Source of the DNA: Lactarius indigo
Taxonomy: Eukaryota; Basidiomycota; Agaricomycetes; Russulales; Russulaceae
NCBI GenBank assembly: GCA_025766275.1
Contig: JAFKAC010000012.1
Coordinates: 682,001-746,000, forward strand
Direction of reading: 5' to 3'
Length of the DNA stretch: 64,000 bases
A model generated the notes under the pieces. It searched no databases and had not been told where the DNA came from. It saw only the letters and a program-made list of their open reading frames with translations. Below are positions 55,801 to 64,000 of the stretch, one piece after another. Position 1 is the first letter of the stretch; the number at the start of each line of letters is the position of its first letter. Both the position numbers and the translations under genes were made by a program.

Positions 55801-56421
55801 CGCAAAGATCGTAAGCACCTCCACCATTATCTCTGTGATTATGTCCGTCATCGCCGCAGTCGGTGTCACCTCAGTATAAGTTTCGAGTCGTTTGAAAAAG
55901 AATCCGATGCGTTCGAAGAGCTCTGCGAGGGCATCTTTGCTCGCCGCAACATCCTTGGCTGCCTATAAGATCTTCAACATCAGAACGAACCACCTACAGA
56001 ATAGATAGGATACTTGCTAAAAGGAAGACACCAATGCCTGAAAAGACCGCATTCGCGGGAGAAAACACCTTTTTTTAAAAAAAAAAAAACATACGTCAGA
56101 GAAGTTTACATTGGCTTATATATCGAGACTTACTAGACTGACACCCCCGGAGACGGCGGCAGAAAACGCGTACAGGACGTTCACGGTTGGGATCAGCCGC
56201 TTTGTCAATTTCTCATCGCCACTCCAAGCTTGGTCGAATTCCCGAACTTGCTCTTGAAGCACGGCAACGATGGCGCTGGTTGAGTTGCATGATTGCAACT
56301 GGGAGGCAAGCGGATGTGCGGTAAGATCCTTCTTGGTCTGCTTTTGGTAAGATATCAAGGCGGCATTGAAAATGGGTTGGAAGCGTGAGGAAGCCGCGGG
56401 TGCGGAAGTCGTCTGGGACAT
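52822..56421 (-). CDS. NLR-C: Goodbye-NACHT-ankyrin protein
   Basis: Third paralogue. Goodbye exon 56130-56421 (ASSRFQPIFNAALISYQKQT), about nine heptad repeats near 55390-55590, Walker A GKPGSGKS across the intron 54976-55034, Walker B TFIVLDALDECPD, and about seven ankyrin repeats to 52822 (TPLHEASSNGLVEVARLLL). A TGA at 55255-55257 lies in the exon before the P-loop at the place where NLR-A also has stops. As in NLR-A, an 81-base GTAGAT...ACCAG segment could be spliced out in frame. A run of A/T at 56070-56090 lies in the first intron. Last exon starts near 54243 with FRWVFCQLDALRH. Confidence 0.78.
55390..55600 (-). repeat. 21-base heptad repeats in NLR-C
   Basis: About nine units of the DKVDDVG type, clearly related to those of NLR-A but fewer. 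Confidence 0.75.
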
Positions 56422-56704
56422 AGAAAAAGTGGCGACCGTGTAGAAACGGAGGATGATCTGCGTACGGGCGAGGGTGGGAAGACTGGGCTGATGACGTACA
56501 TGGCCTCGTGATCAAGCCTCCAAGCGAGGCGCTCGCGAGCGCCAATGCGCGTGAACGTGCATGAATGAAGCCTCGTAACTTAGATGATATCGACGAGCGC
56601 CGTTTGTGCTCTTCGATCGACATGACTCAGAGGAGCCCAAAAGCCCAAAGCGCACCCTTTCTCTTGCTGACCATGCTCGCGGCAGTATTACTGGCTAGCT
56701 GTTG

Positions 56705-57330
56705 ACTCTGTTGCAGAACTCGACAATCACAAAACGTATGACTTCGCCGTAGTGCTATGTGCTAAAAAGAGCATGTACAGTTCAAGCCTGACGACGCCAG
56801 GACAAATTCCCCCCCACATCAAGCCCCGTATTGTTCGCCGCTTGGTTCGTGAAACCCCCTCCCATCGCATACACCATTGTGTGCCAATGTACTGTATACT
56901 GTACCCCCATTTGCACATTGCATGGCGTGCCCCACATATACCATCGGGCATCAATGCATCAACTTCCACGCAGCAAAGCAGCCCTGCGCATGCGGCCTCA
57001 GGTGCCTCACAGTCCACCTCGCCTCCTCCATCTCTTGAAACGCGACAACATTGCGCTGACAAGAAGACTGCGCAGACGCGCTGAGAAGATATAGTCCTTG
57101 GTGGTATGAATAATACATGATAGAGCCCGCACATTACGCCGACGCTCTTCGCGCCGACGAGCGCGCACGTGGCGGCGGATCGCGAAAAATACAAGGGGGC
57201 GTAGCATCGAGGCTTTCGGGAAGGTCGGCCGGCCGGGGAGCAAGGAGGAGCACGACTGCGCGCTCGCGACGCGTCACTGGCGAGGTGTTGGCGCAGTCAC
57301 CGCGGCCATGAGGCGCGAGCCAGCCTCGCG
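56705..57330 (+). repeat. Duplicated block, copy 2
   Basis: Counterpart of 27985-28740: TTGACTCTGTTGCAGAACTC at the start, CATCTCTTGAAACGCGACAA in the middle, and the GGCGGCGGATCGCGAAAAAT block near 57170. The protein-like frame is broken here. No LCB1 fragment follows. Confidence 0.6.
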
Positions 57331-58090
57331 TTGCGGTCCGGGTGTGGGCGTCCGTGGACGACAGGCCAAAAGCTGACAGGCCCGATCCGGCAATCCCTTT
57401 GTCGTTCGTTTTAGTGTGCACGTGGCGGGCCACTTTAGGCTTTTATGTCGAGGTCCGATTTTGGATTTGTGCCTGAGGATTGGGTGGCGCAGTTGTGTGT
57501 GTGTGTCGCTGTTAGATGGAGTGTCGAATATTACGATTGATTTGTTTATTCAGCTAACCCAGCTGGGGAACAAGGACTATGGTCTAGTTTAGCACCACGG
57601 ACTAGCGAGGAGGGATCTTCGCGACAGGTGCGTAATTACACGGTGACGAGTGTGTACTGTATGTGTGTGCCATCATACGATTCTTTTCTGTGGCGCACCC
57701 CGTGGTGCCAGCTGCTCCCAGGCACAAACTCAGTGGACTAGTAAGTCGAATGTTGTGTGTGAAACCATGGAAATAAACAAAGCGAGGAGAGTACAAGGAC
57801 TAGCGATTCTTGGAAAGGCAAGGCTTGAAGGAGGAGAGCTAAGTCGTCGACTGTTGAGTTTACAAACAAGGCAAGCCAAAGCGAGCAACAAACGAATTCC
57901 CAAAACGGCGCGAGTCGCCTTGTAGCTTTTCGCAACGCTCGCATATTCACCTTCAACTTGTCTTATATTTAACCACTTGCCCTCTTTGCCTTCTTCGTAC
58001 TCTGCTCAGGAAGCGATCTCTTCTCTTGTACTCTCCTACCAACCCCGTATTCAATCCTCCCCTTCAAATCCTCTTCAAAACACTTCGACA
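57331..58090. other. Upstream region of the Clp1-like gene
   Basis: Holds a short (GT)n run near 57495-57512 and, at 57963-57972, the TATA-like TATATTTAA about 125 bases before the ATG of the next gene. C/T-rich just before the ATG, as is common in fungal promoters. No gene recognised before that. Confidence 0.4.
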
Positions 58091-59025
58091 ATGTTCCACG
58101 TTTCTTCTCGCCCGTCACACCAGCAACACCACGAAATGTATCAGCACCAACATCCCGCTGCTCCGCTCCCCAACCTCCAGCTCCCGCGCACCCTCAACCG
58201 ACCCGCATTCACCGAGGTGCAGCGCGATGCCATTCTTGCCGTGGAGCCCAACCTTGGGCAGGTGCCTTTCGAGTATATCCGGAAAGGCCTCCACGCGCGG
58301 GGTGAAGAGTGCGTCTCCTAGCAATTCATTCGATCCCCTTAGCAGCAGTTCCTGACCGAAATCTCTTTTTTTGCAGGCTCATGGCATCCATCAACGCAGC
58401 CAAGGTGCCGCCGCAGCTCCCGCGTACCCGTCTCCCAGCCTCCTTCGACATCGCGCCGACGCACGGCACGCCTCCCCCGACGCACATCCTCGCCGTGCAG
58501 TCGAGCCCGTCCTCAGGGCGCCCCGTCTCAGACGCGGTTTTCCTCGTCCCGACGCACCACATCGTTCTCGCCGCGCACTGCGCGCACATCCCACGTCTGC
58601 CCGTCTCGCGCCCCCAGGCGCGCTCCAGCGGCGCACTCGTGGTACCCGTGATGCCCCTCGTCGTGCCGCACGCCGAGGCGTTCGCCCCGCTGCACGCCTT
58701 CCTCGTCGCGCACCGCCTCGACCGCCTCATGGCCAACCTCCTCCCAGTGCCCCCCGCCATGCTCGCCGCCACACGCTCAGGCAGCGCCAGCGCCGCGGCT
58801 GGCCCTTTTGCCCATGTCTCCGCACCCCAGGTCGCCACGTACCTCGCTGCGAGCGCCGCAGGCGACAAGATGAGCGCTCTCATGGCACTCACCCGCACCG
58901 TCAGCGCCATCTGGCGCAATGCGTGCGCGCTCGGCATATTCGACCGCGACCTCTGGGCCGCCCTCGACTTTTCGTGGGAGGTCATCCTTGGCGCGATGAA
59001 CATGGTCGCCACTGGCGCCGTCTAG
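58091..59025 (+). CDS. Clp1-like protein
   Basis: Two exons, 58091-58308 and 58377-59025, separated by a 68-base intron (GTGCGT...TTGCAG), give 288 residues. Clp1 of Coprinopsis and Ustilago acts downstream of the mating-type homeodomain proteins in clamp and dikaryon development. The similarity lies in FTEVQRDAILAVEPNLGQVP near residue 45, PPTHILAVQSS, VFLVPTHHIVLAAHCAHIP, VMPLVVPHAEAFAPLHAFL, and SAIWRNACALGIFDRDLWA with WEVILGAMNM near the end. The family was recognised from these motifs only. The gene is G/C-rich with strong third-base C/G bias, unlike its AT-richer neighbours. No lesion. Confidence 0.6.
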
Positions 59026-60567
59026 ACCCCATGCCCCGACAACAAACGAACAAACGACGCATCTCTGTTTTCTGCTTGCAAATATTCCTTTTTCTTTTTC
59101 TTTTAGACTCTGTTTCATGGTTTTCATGGGACCGCCGCGTCGTGGCCCTCACGCCCTGGCGGCGCCGCGCGATGGACAAGGCACATGCGATAATCCTTCC
59201 CAAACTGCTGTATCTCTAGCTCTTTTCTCCTCGTCTCTCGAACTCAAAACTGCCGGATTTCTTTCTCCCTTATATACCTTTACGCGCACAGGAAGGTTAC
59301 AGCTTTACATCTACCTCTCAATACCCTTCGCTCGCACACACTTAATGTCGATCCACACTCCCACACTTTCCGCGCTGCCTTCTGCTGCCATCCCTCCTCC
59401 CACCGTGCTACTAGCTACTTATAAACACATCACTAATTTATCGTGTATTGACTTTTGGCACATAAAGACAATCAAAAACTGTATCCTCTTTTTTCCCTTA
59501 TATACCCGTATCGAGCGACCTTAGAACTGTAAGCCCTTCGTTATCAGTAAGTAATCTGCATCGGAAGCCAGGGCCAGGGGCATACACAAGCCAGGTGTCA
59601 ACCAATCGTTTCTTTGACAGATGTGCGCCCAACTCGAGGAAACTTGCGCTGTCGGGTTCACGTGTGGCCTTCGGCGTTGAGATCGTTGAGATGTGGCCTT
59701 CGGCGTTACTCTTAGATAATTCATCTCATTAATTTTCGGAGCGCTCCGCCCCAACTCGATCAATAATCCCCTCTCTGAGCCTATCCCGAGGGGTTAGGGA
59801 GGCGAGAGACGAAGCACGAAATCGTGACCGTGTGAACGTACGTTGTAAAACTGTATAGAAGGTCTTGACGCGTGACATTCGTGAGATCGTCCATCCGGAG
59901 CGCGAGCTAATGCGGAAAAGCAACCGTGACTCGGTGGCTTCAGGTCCTCTTCCTCCTATCGAGAATTGTGACGTCCACCATCTTGGCGTGGCTCGGGGGG
60001 TGACTATTGCTTGCGCTGGTACCCCCGAAACAGTACGTGGCGTTTGTTCTTCTGCACCGTGTTCCTCAGTGACCTTCCCATGTCCCACTGGCACATCGCT
60101 TAGCGGATTTCATTTTCCTCGGAATTTCTCTTTCACCGTTGGATTGCGATTGCGATGACATTCCTACTGTCTTCTGTTTTACCATTCGGCCACCGTTTGT
60201 CTTCTAGGCTTGGCCGTGGCCCACCTTTATGTACGTATGAGCGCTAGTACCTGCCAAGATGCATCCTATCCTCTTGTTCTCGAACTCCTCCCGTTCCACC
60301 TCTTACCACGAAGTCGTCTTTCCTTCTGTATCTCGCTCGCTTTATGCTCCGTTACACGTCTCCTTTCTGTCCACTCGCTTGGCCTTATTAGTTGCACTCA
60401 TCACGCGTGGGCTTGTCTCGGCGATCGTGGACAAAGAAGCAACCCTTCTATCATACATACCACCAGCCCTATTATCCTAATACGTTTACGAGGATTGGAA
60501 CTAGCTATGCTTCAACTTCACTCCCGACGTGAAGCTCGATTCTTCCCCTCCATACAATTACTCCCCC
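59026..60567. other. Gene-poor stretch
   Basis: Contains the 3' region of the Clp1-like gene and several open frames with no protein-like features, coding potential or homology I can recognise. The sequence GGCCTTCGGCGTT occurs twice near 59660-59705. Confidence 0.4.
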
Positions 60568-60672
60568 GGTTCTCGCAGGCTTGGTTCTCGCACGACCGGC
60601 TCTCGCACGACTGGCTCTCGTACGACCGGCTCTCGTACGACCGGTTCTCGCACGATCGGTTCTCGCACGCTC
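60568..60672. repeat. 15-base minisatellite, seven copies
   Basis: Unit GGTTCTCGCACGACC with variants (C/T and G/A changes), seven copies in register at 60568, 60583, 60598, 60613, 60628, 60643 and 60658. As the unit is a multiple of three, all frames stay open: plus-strand GSRTT and minus-strand REPVV repeats. Whether either is translated is unknown. Confidence 0.85.
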
Positions 60673-62338
60673 CCGGTAGTCCAATCTGGGACCCCATGCC
60701 CAGCTCTACCTACCAAGAGCGGCGCGGTAACACCCTTCTCTCCATGGGAGGATTCTCGTGCCCTTGGAAACATATTTTTGATGTCCGAAGCGACCTCCTT
60801 CGCAGTGGTCCAGGAGAAGATAGGAGGGGACGTGTTGTGCGTGTTGCTCCCTCGCGCGCTCACCGCTTCGTCGTTCTGATGGCGCGGATAGCCGCCAGGG
60901 GCTAATCCGCGACGCTCGACATCCAAGTCGGACCCCATCAGTGCGTTGCTGTCGTACCACGCATCACCTGTGAGCGCGAATTTGTCGGGGATCCCATACA
61001 GGTCGGGAGTGTTTCGTGGTGTTTTCTCGCTCTACCAGAAACGCGTTCGTCTCTCCGAGCGAGTTTTTGCGAAATGGCTTACTGAGGATACGTGCTTCTT
61101 GAGTATTTGGTACTTCTCCCCTGCACACTCAGACATTAAGTTTTTGACCGACAGGGCTGCGAAGGGAGAAGAAAAAAAATTGATACCTTCGAACTGGATG
61201 GTGTGTCCAAATTTGTATGGGGTATCTGGTTGCCATTCGTTGAGCATATCGGTAGATATTGCTCTCGTGCGAAACAATCAGCGTGAGAGCAGGAGGAAAG
61301 GAGTGTACTGTAGTCCTAAGTTACCCCGCATCGTTACAGTATCTATATATAAGCCTCAGGCGTAGCGCCAGTAGAATTCTCGCAAACCATATACGGTTAT
61401 ATACAGAGCAGCACAAGCGCAGGCGCGTGAAAGCACTTAGTCAAGAGGAGACGCCCAGTACGGGGTACGATAGATGTTCCACACATTATTGGCACTATCA
61501 CTGGCCGACAGACGGTAACGCTCGATGAACTTGCAATGGTCCTAGCTATTTCGAACGGGTGCGCACGATGCAGTAGAGATATAACTTGGCACGGTTGGAA
61601 GATGCCAGCTTCCGATTCGGTAAGCCCAAGCTTATAAGGGAATAGGAAGCACCAACCAAGGCACCGGGATTGCGTGGTTACAAATCCAAGGCCAATGAAT
61701 TGAAGTCGACCACGTGGTTTCTGTCCCCCCTACATCACATTCTTTACTAGCTTTTCCTATGCTCCAAATAGATTCTCAGCAGATTTCTTTATGTCCACCG
61801 AACTGCGCAATTCCGAGCGTCTTACTTTGAGCGTTCCCCTGTAGCCCTGGCGCCCAAACTCTCCTTAATCGCCGTACTATTCAATCTCTTTTCCACGATT
61901 TGTTCTCGTAGTCTTAGCCGCGGGTACATGCAGCACCATTTCAGATCAATTTTCCGCTGCCTGAATCACCATGTGCGCAAGGTTTGTTTCGTTTAGAGTA
62001 ATATTGTTGCAAGTGGTAACGTTACTACTGCTTCCATCCCCCCCTTCCCCCTCTATATAAAAAGTGATTTGCGGGACGCGAATCACCAGACTACAATATG
62101 ATGTAGAAAGAATTAATCAGCTGAAACTGAAATGTAAAGCAGGTCGTTTGAGGTAATCTCTAAGGATGGTGAAATGTGTGATACGATACAATATAGATCC
62201 AGACCCAGATGCGGGGTATAATGATACAGAGTGTTCTAAAACTTTAGAGGTGAAACAAACGCGAAAATAAACCAATGTCAAAAAGGAAGGGAAACCACCT
62301 TTCATAACGATGAACCAAGCGGATGGCCATCGGCATGT
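60673..62338. other. Gene-poor stretch
   Basis: Short open frames only. One of about 140 codons at 60946-61365 shows no recognised motif. 62040-62070 carries a run of C and TATATAAAAA, possibly a TATA element. No gene recognised. Confidence 0.4.
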
Positions 62339-64000
62339 CTACTCGTAGTCGTGACGGGCACGCCTGCTTGCCATACGGATTTTTCCGCCGTACTTGTAAA
62401 GTAAGATTGGAATCGGAATAAAGCTGCATGCGAGAAGTGCCAGGAGTGTGCTTGCCCATCCGACACCGAGGTTGCGATACATAGCACCGGCGAAGAGAGG
62501 GAACGCGGCGCCAAACATGGATCGAATAAAGTCGTTTCCAGCAAGCACGCTGGCCGCATAGGTGGGGTAAGCGTCGGCAAGGTAGTTCAAAACTGCGTTC
62601 TGTGGTAGGGGTCAGTTAAGACTAGCGGAGATATCGAGAGAAGAGTAGCACTCACGAAAAGGAGTAGTGCCGCCATGCCAAACAGACTGGAACCGATGAT
62701 CGGAACAATCCAGTGAACGCTTGCACGCGACGCCCACCCAAACCACAATAGAGAGATGGGGACGATGAGCGCGCCAGCTATCGCGATCGGCATCCGCTCC
62801 TCAGGCCTGAGTTCACCCTTGTCGTTGTACTTCGGTTCCTGCACGAAGTACAGGTATGCGAAGAACGGGGGTATCACGATGAAGACGCCGACGAAAATCC
62901 CGAGGAACGACAATCCGAGCATCTGCTCGCGCCAGTGGTAGATCCCGACGAATACGATCGGGAACGACTCGAACCAGATGTAAAGAAGCGCATATATCAG
63001 ACCGATGTAGACGTTGAGCACGAGGACGATCGGCTCTTGGAAGTTCAGCGCGAACGGCCGTACAAGGATGTCGACGGCGACGTCTCGGGGTGTCATAGTT
63101 GCTGCAGCGATCTCAGATGCCGACTTGATCGAGGGATTTCCGGTCACCTTGCGAAGACGCTGGGCTCGACGGTAGAGGATGTTGGATGCGGACGTCTCGG
63201 GGAAGAAGAAGAATAGTAAGACGAGGGTGGGACCTGACAGCCATAGGATCTCCCAGATCGTCCAACGCCAACCTTCGGCGTGCGCAGCAAATCCACCAAC
63301 CAACGGGCCGAGGCTCGGTGCACACGTAGCGAAAAGGCCCCATATCGTCATTGCGTAGGCGCGCTTCTTCGGAGCATATATATCGGCGATTGTCGCTCCT
63401 CCGGTCGCAAGGATCGGCGACCCGAAGAACCCCGTCAAAAATCGGAAGGCCATGAGCATACCATAATTGGTAGCAAGAGCCGTGGGCACTTGTAAGACGA
63501 CGAACATGGCGAGGGTGAATATGTAAATAGGCATGCGACCAATTTGTGGGACTTCGCTCAAAGGAGCCCATACCATCGGACCTATATTAATTTATTAGTC
63601 AGAAGGTAAGGATAGAGATCCGAGATATACTGACCAAGTCCATATCCAGCCACAAAGACTGTGAGTCCGACAAGCGCGGCGACGTTGCTGACATGGAATT
63701 CTGAGGTGACGCCCGGTAAGCCAGCGGTGTAGATGGCAGATCCAAGGTACACGGCGAATGTCAGAAGGCAGGTCTGGAACATGACCCATGACTTCTTCCA
63801 ACTCGACCAATTCTGGGGATTCTGATGCCATATGAGATACGATAGAATTGCAAAAGAACGAGAAGATACACACATCTGGATCTGTGGGTCCATACCAATC
63901 TACTAGCAGTGTATCCTGGCCGTTTTCTGGATCTGCCTTGGCTGGGGTATTTACGATCACGGTCTTTTCTGAAGCTATCGATCTGATGTCGGGATTGGGG
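62339..64000 (-). CDS. MFS transporter, DHA1 drug:H+ antiporter type, 5' end outside window
   Basis: Exons, read leftwards: from beyond 64000 to 63874, 63635-63821, 62657-63581, 62339-62600; introns of about 52-56 bases, each starting GTCAGT, GTGTGT or GTGAGT. The protein is a plasma-membrane exporter of drugs or polyamines by family. Seen: the N-terminal LVDWYGPTDPDNPQNWSSWK that opens many fungal DHA1 proteins; about 12 hydrophobic segments; GRMPIYIFTLAMF and RFLTGFFGSP in the first half; a central loop (residues around NPSIKSASEIAA); and a C-terminus ending SRRARHDYE. The start codon is not in the window; the frame is open to base 64000. Confidence 0.85.

Noticed and set aside
58326..59012. 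Minus-strand gene opposite the Clp1-like gene
   Set aside because: Long frame is a by-product of G/C bias at the third base; the plus-strand model has an intron and family motifs.

Overview
The window reads as nuclear DNA of a mushroom-forming basidiomycete (Agaricomycetes). The signs are short GT-AG introns of about 50-60 bases, chromodomain Ty3/gypsy retrotransposons, a Plavaka-type DNA transposase, basidiomycete-restricted DUF6534 and DUF6532 genes, Goodbye-NACHT-ankyrin NLR genes, a Clp1-like gene and a fungal DHA1 MFS transporter. No operons, CRISPR arrays, rRNA or tRNA genes were seen.

Layout. 1-6540: an old, broken Ty3/gypsy element (A) on the minus strand, running off the left edge. 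6562-14453: a second gypsy element (B), plus strand, both LTRs present, ORFs broken mostly by C-to-T stops, plus a third ORF after pol. 14716-22543: a third element (C), minus strand, with intact gag and pol, nearly identical LTRs and a perfect target-site duplication. 22737-23319: a solo LTR of family B, inverted. 23320-24635: the 3' end of a LINE with a poly-A tail. The flanks of the B-family LTRs only pair up if the DNA between 14453 and 22737 is flipped, so an LTR-LTR inversion of about 8.3 kb is recorded here.

24.6-31.4 kb: pieces of a serine palmitoyltransferase subunit 1 (LCB1) gene, one nearly full-length pseudogene (29757-31357) and a complete three-exon gene for a Crinkler/RHS-type NTPase-nuclease protein (25375-27216). 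31.7-56.4 kb: three paralogous minus-strand Goodbye-NACHT-ankyrin genes, each facing an LCB1 3' fragment tail-to-tail about 0.4 kb away. The first and second are separated by a DUF6534 membrane-protein gene, a Plavaka transposase gene and a DUF6532 gene. 56.7-64 kb: a duplicated non-coding block, a Clp1-like gene, a minisatellite, a gene-poor stretch and the 3' part of an MFS transporter that leaves the right edge.

The host-like genes (NLRs, the Crinkler-like gene, Clp1-like, MFS) sit in a repeat-rich, duplicated neighbourhood. The NLR/LCB1-fragment unit has been copied as a block. Elements B and C share an uncommon design: an 11-base self-primer at the RNA 5' end, a -1 gag-pol frameshift site, a chromodomain, and a conserved extra coiled-coil module downstream of pol.
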